From Planctomycetota bacterium (lineage in GTDB: Bacteria > Planctomycetota > Phycisphaerae > Phycisphaerales > SM1A02): a DNA stretch of 52,886 bases. Shown here piece after piece: positions 28,563-36,403 of the stretch. The DNA lies in assembly GCA_027618565.1 (NCBI GenBank), contig JAQCEQ010000020.1:1-52886 (forward strand), in the 5' to 3' direction. The translations under genes and the position numbers were made by a program. Each line of letters starts with the position of its first letter. Positions within the stretch are counted from its first letter, which is position 1. The notes under the pieces were generated by a model, which was not told the DNA's origin, searched no databases, and was given only the letters and a program-made list of their open reading frames with translations.

Positions 28563-29234
28563 CTGCGGATCAACGAAGTGTTTCATTCCATCCAGGGCGA
28601 GAGCACCCGCGCGGGAGAGCCGTGCGTCTTCGTGCGCCTCGCGGGCTGTCCCCTTCGGTGCACCTACTGCGACACCAGCTACGCGTTCCGTCAGGGGACC
28701 CGGTTTGCGATCGACGATGTGGTCGCGGCAGTGCTGGGGGTCGGCTGCCCACTGGTAGAGCTGACGGGTGGCGAACCCTTCGCGCAGGCTGGTGTCTTTG
28801 ACCTGGCGCACCGGCTCTGTGATCTTGGGCTGACCGTGATGGCGGAGACTTCCGGCGCGATTGCGCTTGCCGCGGTTGACCCCCGGGTGGAGCTGATTGT
28901 CGATGTCAAGACGCCGTCGTCAGGCGAGTCGCACCGGATGGTGTGGGAAAACCTTGACCAGCTTGATGCCAACGACGAAGTGAAGTTCGTGGTGGGAAAC
29001 CGCGCCGACTATGAGTTTGCGAAGGAAGTCATCGCCAAGCACATGCTCGTTGGGCGTGTCCGCGCCATCCTCATGAGCCCGGTCTTTGAACAGCCCGGCG
29101 ACAGCGAGATCGCGGGCCACGCGGGACTTCCGGCTCGGGATCTGGCGGAGTGGATGCTTGCCGATCGACTCCAGGCACGGCTGCAACTGCAACTGCACAA
29201 ATTCATCTGGGAGCCGCGCACACGTGGTGTGTGA
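28563..29234 (+). CDS. queE: 7-carboxy-7-deazaguanine synthase (radical SAM)
   Basis: QueE makes 7-carboxy-7-deazaguanine from CPH4 in the queuosine precursor pathway. Family marks are RINEVFHSIQGES near the start, the radical-SAM cluster motif CPLRCTYCDTSYAF (CxxxCxxC), LTGGEPF, and DVKTPSSGES. The start is uncertain: the only in-frame ATG/GTG/TTG that keeps the first strand is a TTG at 28485, which lies inside tRNA-Leu. A CTG at 28563 gives the expected N-terminus (M)RINEVF and has GAGGGAG just upstream, so I use it; a GTG at 28578 would cut into the domain. Product from CTG is 223 residues. Other queuosine genes are not in the window. Confidence 0.9.
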   Translation: MRINEVFHSIQGESTRAGEPCVFVRLAGCPLRCTYCDTSYAFRQGTRFAIDDVVAAVLGVGCPLVELTGGEPFAQAGVFDLAHRLCDLGLTVMAETSGAIALAAVDPRVELIVDVKTPSSGESHRMVWENLDQLDANDEVKFVVGNRADYEFAKEVIAKHMLVGRVRAILMSPVFEQPGDSEIAGHAGLPARDLAEWMLADRLQARLQLQLHKFIWEPRTRGV

Positions 29235-29281
29235 GAGTCCGGCGTGTGCCGCAGCCCGGAACACCGCGGTGCTCATTCGAT

Positions 29282-29518
29282 TCAGTTCGACCCGCACTGG
29301 CCCGTGGTCTTGCCGCAGGGGCAACACCCACCGGTGTGAACATGCCCGCCTCCGGCCGGGCCAGACTGCGTGCCGTTGACGCCAAAGACGGAGTGGCGCC
29401 TCCCGAAGGTTCGGTCCTTGCCATCAGGGTCCTCGACCGGCTTGTCGGCATCGCGCATCGGGCGGAGGAGCTCAATGACGGTTCCGTCTTCCTTGCACTC
29501 GTATTCGTAGATCGGCAT
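29282..29518 (-). CDS. Small FmdB-like zinc-ribbon protein
   Basis: The 78-residue protein opens MPIYEYEC as in FmdB-type putative regulators, but the second cysteine of the usual YxCxxCG ribbon is missing (CKEDGTV instead). A cluster of cysteines at the C-terminus (GGCCPCGKTTGQCG) after a histidine/glycine linker could supply the other metal ligands. Such proteins are frequent in planctomycetes and have no proven function. The start at 29518 is the only one that fits the conserved N-terminus; the longer frame upstream is the repeat tail of the neighbouring gene in another frame. It lies 31 bases after the pseudouridine synthase gene on the same strand. Confidence 0.8.
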   Translation of the reverse strand: MPIYEYECKEDGTVIELLRPMRDADKPVEDPDGKDRTFGRRHSVFGVNGTQSGPAGGGHVHTGGCCPCGKTTGQCGSN

Positions 29519-29549
29519 GATTCCAGTCTGGCAGAACTGCCCGCGCGAA

Positions 29550-31016
29550 TCAAGGGCGTCGCGCTGGGCGGCGATCTCCGCCGGGACGGCCACCGGGACG
29601 ACCTTCGGGACGGCCACCGGGACGACCTTCGGGACGGCCACCGGGACGACCGCCGGGACGGCCACCGGGACGGCCACCGGGACGACCTTCGGGACGACCG
29701 CCGGGACGACCTTCGGGGCGCGGTGCGGAGAGGCCGAGTCTTCCTCTCGGGCCAGCGGGGCCTGCGGCACCGCGTGGGTCGCCTGAATTTCTGGCGTCTC
29801 GCGGGGCACGGTCGTCTCGCCGACCGCGCGCGTCGCGGTCATCTTGCTGGCCGCGCGTGTCTCGAACCCCGTGCGAACCGCCGCCGCGTGGACCTGCCTT
29901 GTCGCCCCACGCCACGATCTCGCGACGCGACGAGGGGGGCCGCTTCGTGCGCCCCTTCGCCTCAAGTTCCTTGTCCCGTCGCAACTTCCGTGCCGCGCCC
30001 CGCGCGGTGGTGGGAAGAGCGTCCAAAACCTCGGCCGGCTTGGTGGCCGGAGCCGCCTTGGTCGACGGGACAGCCGCCGATTTCTCCGCCTTGGCCGCAG
30101 CACGCTTGCCCTTGGCCTGCGCGTCCGCCCGGTCGCGCCGACGGGCAATCGTTGCCGCATCCGCAAACGCTTCGCGCTTCAGGAGCGTCAATTCCGTTGA
30201 GGTCAGCTCGCGCCACTCGCCGGGCGAGAGCCCGCGCAACCGCAGCGGCCCCATGCTGACGCGGCGGAGTTTCTTCACGGGATGCCCGACCCCAAGCATC
30301 ATCCGGCGGATCTGCTTGTTGCGGCCCTCGCGCAACTCCATGTACAGGACCGAGCGATCACGGTCGCGCTGCCGGACTTCCAGCACGCCGGTCTGTGCGC
30401 GACGCGCAGCTGGTCGCTCGTTGGAGTGCCCGTGGGGCGTCCGGCCAGGCCGAGCGTTCCCGGGGGATCGAAACTCGCGCGGCGGCTTCTCCGCGAGGAA
30501 GATCCAGCTCTCGATGCTGCGCAGGTCCGCGTCAGTCAGATGGCCCGCGACCGTCACTTCGTACCCCTTGTGCATCTCGTAGCGGGGGTGGGTCAGGCGG
30601 TCCGCCATCTCTCCGTCGTTGGTCAAGAGCAGGAGGCCCGATGCATCCATGTCCAATCGACCGACGGGGTAGAGACGAAGCCCGCTGGGGTGCTTCACCA
30701 CATCGCCAATCGTCGGGCGGCCCTCGGGATCGCTGAGCGTGGTCACCACCCCCTTAGGCTTGAAGAGCATGACATAGAAGGTCCTCCCGGTCCTGCGGAG
30801 CGGCTTGCCGTCAACCTCGATCTCATCTTTGGTGGGGCTGGCCCACGCCGGCAGGGTCGTGACCAAGATGCCATTCACCCTGACGAATCCGCCCTCGATG
30901 AGTTCCTCGGCGGCTCGCCGGCTGGCGAATCCCGCGGCCGCGATCAGCTTCTGGAGGCGCTCGCCCCGCGACTCGTCAGTGAAGGGATGGGAACCAATGT
31001 TCCGACGAGTGACCAT
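29550..31016 (-). CDS. RsuA/RluB-family pseudouridine synthase with a GRPG/GRPE repeat tail
   Basis: The 488-residue protein has an S4 RNA-binding domain (RLQKLIAAAGFASRRAAEELI, GFVRVNG) and a catalytic domain with the RsuA-family motif YPVGRLDMDASGLLLLTNDG, whose first aspartate is the catalytic residue, plus the later ELREGRNKQIRRMM. It modifies 16S or 23S rRNA; the RluB/E/F versus RsuA choice is not resolved. After residue ~290 a 200-residue tail follows, first lysine/alanine-rich, then arginine-rich, ending in repeats of GRPG and GRPE. Such RGG-like tails bind RNA in other proteins. TACGAT lies six bases before the ATG without a Shine-Dalgarno sequence. Only 27 bases separate it from the divergent lipoprotein gene. 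Confidence 0.9.
   Translation of the reverse strand: MVTRRNIGSHPFTDESRGERLQKLIAAAGFASRRAAEELIEGGFVRVNGILVTTLPAWASPTKDEIEVDGKPLRRTGRTFYVMLFKPKGVVTTLSDPEGRPTIGDVVKHPSGLRLYPVGRLDMDASGLLLLTNDGEMADRLTHPRYEMHKGYEVTVAGHLTDADLRSIESWIFLAEKPPREFRSPGNARPGRTPHGHSNERPAARRAQTGVLEVRQRDRDRSVLYMELREGRNKQIRRMMLGVGHPVKKLRRVSMGPLRLRGLSPGEWRELTSTELTLLKREAFADAATIARRRDRADAQAKGKRAAAKAEKSAAVPSTKAAPATKPAEVLDALPTTARGAARKLRRDKELEAKGRTKRPPSSRREIVAWGDKAGPRGGGSHGVRDTRGQQDDRDARGRRDDRAPRDARNSGDPRGAAGPAGPRGRLGLSAPRPEGRPGGRPEGRPGGRPGGRPGGRPGGRPEGRPGGRPEGRPGGRPGGDRRPARRP
29585..29716. repeat. Eleven perfect-length 12-base tandem repeats
   Basis: On the plus strand the unit is GACGRCCNNCGG, repeated 11 times without a gap, in three variants ending CACCGG, TTCGG or GCCGG. 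Read on the minus strand it encodes the GRPG/GRPE tail of the pseudouridine synthase. A 12-base unit keeps the frame when copies are gained or lost. Confidence 0.95.
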
Positions 31017-31036
31017 CGGGACATCGTACCTAGACT
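31009..31036 (+). promoter_or_regulatory. Candidate leaderless promoter of the lipoprotein gene
   Basis: GTGACC (31009-31014), a 16-base spacer and TAGACT (31031-31036) lie seven bases before the ATG at 31044. The opposite-strand TACGAT (31028-31023) serves the divergent pseudouridine synthase, so the two promoters overlap. Confidence 0.45.
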
Positions 31037-31043
31037 GGATGCC

Positions 31044-32108
31044 ATGAATCGGCTCTCGGCGAAGTGGTTGGTTCGAGATTGGACTCGATCGGCCGCCTCC
31101 GCGACAATCGCGTTCGCGCTGGCGGGATGTGCGGCAGTGTCACTCCAGCCGCCCGAGTCGGCGGTCGCCATCGCGCCGGCACCCGCGTGCTCAGTCGACG
31201 CGTCGCCCGTCCCCCCACTTGGACAGGCCGCACTCCTCCTGGCCAGCGCCTGGGGCGTGACATTGGACGGGCTTCCATCGCAAGGCACGATCTCGCTGGA
31301 GTCGCGCATGCCCGCGTGGTACGCGATCGACACCTTCTCGCGGGGCGCGGCGCCTGCCGTCAACGACGCCGTGGCCGCGACGGATCGTCGCGCCGCTGCG
31401 GAGGCCTGGGTCCGCGCGCTCTCGATGCTCTCCTTCTTCATCGAGCGCGGTGAGCATCTCACGGCGGGACCTGCCCTGCCGGTTCCGGAGGAGTTGGCCG
31501 AGGCCATCCGTGGCGAGGTGCTCTTGGCCGAACATGTGGAGGGGCTCGGGTGGATCGTTGTCGGGAGCGAGGGCGACAACAGGTACGACATGTCCGTCAT
31601 CGCCGGCGTCTTCGACTGTGGCGGCGACGACCGCTACATGTGGGGCGCAACCGCCCCAAAGTACCAGGCCATCGTCGATCTCGCGGGAGATGACCGCTAT
31701 GCCGCCGCCGACCCATTCGCCGAGGGCGTGGTGGCGGGACCGGCAATCGCCGTCGATGGGATCGCCTTCATCGATGACCACGCCGGTGACGACCAGTACA
31801 TCTCCGGCCGCACTCCCCCCGTCACGGCCATGCGTGGCCTGGCGATCCTGCTGGATCGCGGCGGTGACGATTGGCTGGGATGGGACATGTCGACCTCTGG
31901 CCGCGAGGCCGAGCCGGCCAGCGAATCGAACTTGGGCGGGTTGGCCCTCTTGGTGAAGCCCGAAGGATCGATCTCGTTGCTGACCACCGGAGGCGAGGCT
32001 GGGGGCGTTGGCAATCGCCTGCGTGCGACGGCCCTGATCGAACTCACTGCGGCGGGGTGGGTGGCGTCTCCGCCGGTGCCCCCGGTTCCGATGGCGTCGG
32101 CTCCGTAG
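31044..32108 (+). CDS. Lipoprotein with repeated GDD motifs, unknown function
   Basis: The 354-residue protein has a lipoprotein signal ending in LAGC, with the lipidated cysteine at residue 29. After a helical region, four loops recur: [27 protein letters not shown] and GGDDWLGWD. Such aspartate-rich loops suggest calcium-binding beta repeats, but the family is not one I can name. The last ~25 residues are rich in proline. The start at 31044 follows TAGACT by seven bases; the open frame upstream belongs to the antisense of the pseudouridine synthase. Its 3' end overlaps the convergent DUF1570 gene by 65 bases. Confidence 0.75.
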   Translation: MNRLSAKWLVRDWTRSAASATIAFALAGCAAVSLQPPESAVAIAPAPACSVDASPVPPLGQAALLLASAWGVTLDGLPSQGTISLESRMPAWYAIDTFSRGAAPAVNDAVAATDRRAAAEAWVRALSMLSFFIERGEHLTAGPALPVPEELAEAIRGEVLLAEHVEGLGWIVVGSEGDNRYDMSVIAGVFDCGGDDRYMWGATAPKYQAIVDLAGDDRYAAADPFAEGVVAGPAIAVDGIAFIDDHAGDDQYISGRTPPVTAMRGLAILLDRGGDDWLGWDMSTSGREAEPASESNLGGLALLVKPEGSISLLTTGGEAGGVGNRLRATALIELTAAGWVASPPVPPVPMASAP

Positions 32109-33297
32109 GGGAATCGGGCGACGGCACCGTCCCGGCGGCGGCCTCGGCGGCGGCGCGAATGTCCACCCGCACATCGGGGACGGTGTTTGCGACCAGGTCC
32201 ACCGCCCATCGGCTCACGCTGGTGCCGCGGAGTCGCCGGAGCTCGAACCGCTGCCAACTCCGTTCCAGCACCGCGATCGGGCCAAAGAACCTCTCGAACA
32301 CTTCCACCAACTGGTTGCCAGCCAGCCGACGCCCACGCCCCTCCGTCCGAAACCACTCCAGGAAGTGAGCCAGTTCCGTCCTTCGATGGTCCAGCATCCA
32401 GCCGACAAGCGCACCGCTCTCGGCGTAGAAACGCTCGCGGTCCGTCTGCTCGGTGGGCGGTACCGTGCGCGTCACGATGATCGGGAGCAAGTCGGGCCGG
32501 TCGCTGCGCACCAGTTCCGCCCACGCGGCCTCGCGCTTGGCGCTCCGTGCGGATGGGCCGAACGGTTCGTCGGTCGAGGTGCCCTCGAAGCAGACGGCCA
32601 GTCCCTCCGCCACCCAGAGCGGGTACATCGATGCGTGGGTCTGGATGCCCCTCTCGAAGAGCAACTGGTGCGCACCTTCGTGCGTGACGATGGAAGTCAG
32701 TTGCTGGAGCATCTCACCCGTGATGCGTTCCAGCTCGGACTGGATGCGCCGCTCCTCGGCACGAGCCTTGCCGATGAGCTGGTCGGCCTTGGCGGTCGCC
32801 CCCGCACGCCGAGCCTTCTTGGACTCCTCGATCAACTGCCCGATGGCTGTCTGCGCCTGGTGGAACTGGGATGCCGCGGTCATCGCGTCGCGGCTGTTGC
32901 GGACATCGAAGAAGATGGAGCAGAGGTGCGCCGGCGCGTAGAAGCCACTCCTCGAGACGCCGCCCGCGTTGAAGACCTTAGCCGCCTGCTCATAGCCCGG
33001 CTCCGTCTCGAAGAACAGCACGACATGCCGAGGCGGCGATGGCACCAGGTTCCACCCCTGCCGGTCCGATTCGGCATCGAGCACATCGACCAGAGCGTCC
33101 AGCGAGGCCATGAACGATCCCACGACCTGTGGCTGCGCGTCGCTCCAGACGGTGAAGTTCGCTCCCTCCGTGGGACGGAGCCCCAAGGATCGCAATTGCT
33201 CCGTCGACGGTGGTTCCGGTCCACCCGCGGGGGCGGCCGCTCCCAGCAGTGCGGCCGCGAGGCCGTGCACGCAACAAACAAGTGCACCACGTGTCAT
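32044..33297 (-). CDS. Exported DUF1570-type protein (putative gluzincin-like metalloprotein)
   Basis: The 417-residue protein has a signal-like hydrophobic start ([20 protein letters not shown]). The core motif [13 protein letters not shown] followed by [14 protein letters not shown] is typical of DUF1570, which resembles metallopeptidase active sites (HExxH-like: HEGAH, then a downstream glutamate in AEG). The motif is intact, so activity is plausible but unproven. A coiled-coil-like helix rich in E/R/K (about residues 155-205) precedes it, and the C-terminal ~35 residues are proline/serine/glutamate-rich. TAGATT lies eight bases before the ATG with no Shine-Dalgarno sequence. The gene tail overlaps the lipoprotein gene by 65 bases on the other strand. 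Confidence 0.8.
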   Translation of the reverse strand: MTRGALVCCVHGLAAALLGAAAPAGGPEPPSTEQLRSLGLRPTEGANFTVWSDAQPQVVGSFMASLDALVDVLDAESDRQGWNLVPSPPRHVVLFFETEPGYEQAAKVFNAGGVSRSGFYAPAHLCSIFFDVRNSRDAMTAASQFHQAQTAIGQLIEESKKARRAGATAKADQLIGKARAEERRIQSELERITGEMLQQLTSIVTHEGAHQLLFERGIQTHASMYPLWVAEGLAVCFEGTSTDEPFGPSARSAKREAAWAELVRSDRPDLLPIIVTRTVPPTEQTDRERFYAESGALVGWMLDHRRTELAHFLEWFRTEGRGRRLAGNQLVEVFERFFGPIAVLERSWQRFELRRLRGTSVSRWAVDLVANTVPDVRVDIRAAAEAAAGTVPSPDSPTEPTPSEPGAPAETPPTPPQ

Positions 33298-33305
33298 CGA
33301 CCCGG

Positions 33306-33311
33306 AATCTA
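33306..33311 (-). promoter_or_regulatory. Possible -10 of the DUF1570 gene (leaderless spacing)
   Basis: TAGATT on the minus strand is eight bases before the ATG at 33297. No -35 match or Shine-Dalgarno sequence is apparent. Confidence 0.35.
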
Positions 33312-33372
33312 CCCCGCCGCTGGCGCAGGGGTACGCGAAGGACTAGAGTATTTGGGCTCCACCAAGACTCCC

Positions 33373-33951
33373 ATGGGCATCGAAACTGCACTCCCCGTCG
33401 ACAGCGTCGTCACGACGCAGCTGCACCGCGTGATGAACTGGGCCAGGCGCTCCAGCGTGTGGCCGTTGCCCTTTGCCACCGCGTGCTGCGGCATCGAGCT
33501 CATGGCGACCGCGTGCAGCCGCTTTGACCTGGCGCGATTTGGCGCGGAAGTCATGCGGTTCTCGCCGCGGCAGTCGGACCTCCTCATCGTGGCGGGTCGC
33601 GTGTCGATCAAGACGCTGCCCGTCCTGCAACGCATCTACCAGCAGATGGCCGAGCCCAAGTGGGTCATCTCGATGGGTGCGTGTGCCTCCACCGGCGGCG
33701 TCTTTGACACCTACGCGGTGGTCCAGGGCGTGGACCAGTACATCCCCGTCGATGTCTACGTGCCCGGCTGCCCGCCGCGACCCGAGATGCTCATCGAGGG
33801 GATCATGGCGATCCAGCGGATCATCGACGCGGACAACATCCCGCGGGACCCCTCGGGCAAGCGGCTGCCACTCAACATCGCGGTCGAGCCGAACTACCAG
33901 CCGAGGCCGCAGCCCATCCCGGTGCGCATCGGCTCGCTCGCTGGTCGCTGA
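33373..33951 (+). CDS. nuoB: NADH-quinone oxidoreductase subunit B
   Basis: NuoB carries the N2 iron-sulfur cluster next to the quinone site of complex I. The 192-residue product shows [14 protein letters not shown] (two adjacent cysteines), the third cysteine in [10 protein letters not shown] and the fourth in VPGCPPRPE, all four ligands present. It ends with a short proline-rich tail. The ATG at 33373 ([10 protein letters not shown]) starts right before the conserved domain; upstream open frame is antisense to the DUF1570 gene. TAGAGT at 33343-33348 may be its -10, giving a leader of about 16 bases. No other nuo gene lies next to it: neighbours on both sides are on the opposite strand. Confidence 0.95.
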   Translation: MGIETALPVDSVVTTQLHRVMNWARRSSVWPLPFATACCGIELMATACSRFDLARFGAEVMRFSPRQSDLLIVAGRVSIKTLPVLQRIYQQMAEPKWVISMGACASTGGVFDTYAVVQGVDQYIPVDVYVPGCPPRPEMLIEGIMAIQRIIDADNIPRDPSGKRLPLNIAVEPNYQPRPQPIPVRIGSLAGR

Positions 33952-33975
33952 GCCCCTGCTTGGTCTGGTGCCGGG

Positions 33976-35253
33976 TCAGCGCAGGCTGGTCACGAACTCG
34001 CCAAGCCGGGAAAGCCCCTTCTCGATCTGTGGTTCGCCGCACGCAAACGAGATGCGGATGTTGCGACGCGCGCACTCGCCAAAGTCCTCGCCGGGGACGA
34101 CCGCGACGGCGTGTTCGTCCAGGAGCGCCTCGGCAAACGCCTGCGCGCCGTCGATGAGCCTGCCCCTTGGCGTCGTGAGCCCCATGCAGGCCGAGATGTC
34201 CGGGAAGGAATAGAACGCGCCATTGGACGCCACCGACGAGAGCCGCGGCATGGTCACGAGGCGCTGGTGGACGAGGATCGCGCGCCGCGCAAACGCCTCG
34301 CGCATGCGCTCCACATCGGCGGCGCCATTCGTGAGCGCCTCCACGATGGCCGGCATCGCGAACGAAGAGACGTTGTTCGTCTGCTGTCCCTGCAGCTTGA
34401 TGAACTCCTTCATCCAGCCGCCGCCATTGGCGGGCGTGGCGATGTAGCCGAGTCGCCACCCCGTCATGGCGTATGCCTTGCTCATGCCATTGACCGTGAT
34501 GGTCCGGTCCGAAAGGCGAGGATCGCTGCCGGGTGACCAATGGGACAGCCCCGGGGTCACCTCGGGGTAGACCAGCTTCTCGTAGATCTCGTCGCTGAGC
34601 ACGCACACCTGCGGGTGGTCCGCGACGACATCGGCAATCGCACGGAGTTCCTCAACGGGATACGCGATGCCGCACGGATTGGATGGCGAGTTGAGGAGGA
34701 TGCCCACCGTCCGCGGCGTGATCACTGCCGCCACTTGCTCTGCGGTCACCCTGAAGCCATTCTCGAAGGAGCCGGCCACTTCGATGCAGCGTCCACCGGC
34801 CAGTTCGATGAGCGGGCGGTAGCTGACCCAGGCCGGCGTGGGGAGGATCACTTCATCGCCCCGCCCGGGCTCGATGAGCATGTGGAGCGCCATCGCCACG
34901 GCATACTTGGCGCCGCAGGTGATGGAGACCTGCTGCCACTGGACCGGGATCCCGTTCTCGACTTGGAGCTTGTTCGCGATCGCCTTGCGCGCATCGGCGG
35001 CGCCCGGCGTTGGCTCGTACTTCGTGCGCCCGGACTCCAGCGCACGGATGGCCGCCGCCTTGATCGACGCGGGCGTGTCAAAATCGGGCTCGCCGACGCC
35101 GAAGCCGACGACATCGACGCCCTGCGCCTTGAGCGCGGCCGCGCGCGCCGTGACGGCAAGCGTGGCCGACTCCTTCATGCGGGCGATGGACGAATTGACA
35201 GGCACGGTGGTCGGGACCGCGAGCGTGGGCATCGCCGCGAGTTTACGCGCCAT
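33976..35253 (-). CDS. Class I/II PLP-dependent aminotransferase (aspartate aminotransferase-like)
   Basis: The protein (about 425 residues) is an I-gamma type aspartate aminotransferase. Marks are VVGFGVGEPDFDTP, TCGAKYA, the NSPSNPCG motif, LSDEIYEKLVY, and the PLP lysine in TVNGMSKAYAMTGWRLGYI. The final arginine of substrate carboxylate binding is in RNIRISFA. Aspartate/2-oxoglutarate is the likeliest pair, but aromatic or prephenate substrates occur in this branch. Start choice lies between ATG 35253 (MARKLAAMPT, with AGGTGG just before) and ATG 35232 (MPTLAVP). It is divergent from prfB with only 18 bases between starts. Confidence 0.92.
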   Translation of the reverse strand: MARKLAAMPTLAVPTTVPVNSSIARMKESATLAVTARAAALKAQGVDVVGFGVGEPDFDTPASIKAAAIRALESGRTKYEPTPGAADARKAIANKLQVENGIPVQWQQVSITCGAKYAVAMALHMLIEPGRGDEVILPTPAWVSYRPLIELAGGRCIEVAGSFENGFRVTAEQVAAVITPRTVGILLNSPSNPCGIAYPVEELRAIADVVADHPQVCVLSDEIYEKLVYPEVTPGLSHWSPGSDPRLSDRTITVNGMSKAYAMTGWRLGYIATPANGGGWMKEFIKLQGQQTNNVSSFAMPAIVEALTNGAADVERMREAFARRAILVHQRLVTMPRLSSVASNGAFYSFPDISACMGLTTPRGRLIDGAQAFAEALLDEHAVAVVPGEDFGECARRNIRISFACGEPQIEKGLSRLGEFVTSLR

Positions 35254-35259
35254 CCCACC

Positions 35260-35265
35260 TATACT
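35260..35265 (+). promoter_or_regulatory. -10 element of prfB at leaderless spacing
   Basis: TATACT ends six bases before the prfB ATG at 35272. Transcription would start at or within a base or two of the ATG. The promoter lies inside the 18-base gap to the divergent aminotransferase gene. Confidence 0.5.
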
Positions 35266-35271
35266 TGCCCG

Positions 35272-36403
35272 ATGCACTTTGACGCACTTCAACCTGTCAT
35301 CGACGACCTGCGGGCGCGGATCGTGACCATCCGCGACTCCCTTTGACTACCCCGCCAAGCAGTCGGAGCGGATGCGGCTCCAGGGATTGATGGGGGGCGA
35401 CGGGTTCTGGGACTCCCCCGACAAGGCCAACAAGGTGATCGCCGACCTCAAGGTCGTCCGAGCGCAGATCGAGCCCTTGGAGGCTGTGATGGTGGCACTC
35501 GACGATGCCGAGGTGGCCTACGAGCTGGCGAAGGAGTCCAACGACAAGGCATTGATGGTGGAAGCGGACAGCGCACTCTTCTCGCTCCGGGCGGACATGG
35601 AGAGCGTGGAGACCAAGTCCCTCCTCTCCGAGCGGCATGACCACCGCAACGCGTTCGTGGTGATCCAGGCAGGCGCGGGCGGCACCGAGGCCAACGACTG
35701 GGCGGAGATGTTGGAGCGGATGTACCTCAAGTGGTGGGAGTCGATGGGCTGGAAGGTGGAGGAGATGAGCCGTTCGTATGGGACGGAGGTCGGTATTTCC
35801 GAAGCCACTTACGCCGTGCGCGGCGCGTTCTCGTACGGCTACAACCGCTGCGAGCACGGCACGCACCGCCTTGCGCGCGTCTCGCCCTTCAACGCGGAAG
35901 GCAAGCGCCAGACCAGCTTCGCGACGATCGACGTGACACCTGAATTTGAGGATTCCAAGCTGGAGATCCACGATCGCGAACTGGAGATCACCCCGTTCGT
36001 CCGCGCCTCGGGGCCGGGCGGGCAGAATGTCAACAAGGTCGCCTCCGCAATCCGCGTCGTGCACATCCCCACCGGCATCATGGTGGTGGCCAGCACCTAT
36101 CGCGACCAGCCGCAAAACAAGAAGCAGGCCCTCTCCATCCTCCGGTCCAAGCTGGAGGCCCTCGAAGAAGAGAGGCGCGAGGCGGAGCTGCTGGCGGCGA
36201 AGGGCGGCAAGGTGGAGCGCGGCTGGGGCACGCAAATTCGCTCGTATGTCTTCTACGACAACCGGGTCAAGGACCATCGCACCAACCACGAGGAGGGCAA
36301 CCCACAGTATGTGCTGGACGGGCGCCTGGATGCGTTCGTGGACGCCGAGCTCAAGCGCCGTCGCTCCGAGCGCGAGCACGTCGAGGCAGCGAGCAGGCGG
36401 TGA
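35272..36403 (+). CDS. prfB: Peptide chain release factor 2, with programmed +1 frameshift
   Basis: RF2 reads UGA and UAA. The first frame gives 24 codons (MHFDALQPV...IRDSL), ending in CTT TGA C at 35341-35347. A +1 shift continues as LDYPAKQSERMRLQGLMGG and gives a 376-residue protein. The codon-reading tripeptide SPF is at residues 204-206 and the catalytic GGQ at 249-251, almost exactly the E. coli positions (205-207, 250-252). The in-frame UGA lets RF2 limit its own synthesis. The usual Shine-Dalgarno-like element just before CTT is missing: the bases are GCGACTCC. The next gene starts with GTGA over the prfB stop. Confidence 0.96.
35341..35347 (+). promoter_or_regulatory. RF2 programmed frameshift site CTTTGAC
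   Basis: The slippery leucine codon CTT, the in-frame TGA and the following C match the universal RF2 recoding site, and the protein continues in the +1 frame with LDYP as in other RF2s. No AGGGGG-like stimulator lies upstream. Confidence 0.9.

Noticed and set aside
29585-29716. CRISPR array
   Set aside because: The repeats are contiguous 12-base units with no spacers and lie inside a coding frame.
32365-33372. Long N-terminal extension of nuoB
   Set aside because: It is the antisense of the DUF1570 gene; the conserved NuoB domain begins at 33373.
35344-35346. prfB as a pseudogene or sequencing error because of the in-frame TGA
   Set aside because: CTTTGAC at this position is the known RF2 recoding site and the protein continues normally in +1.
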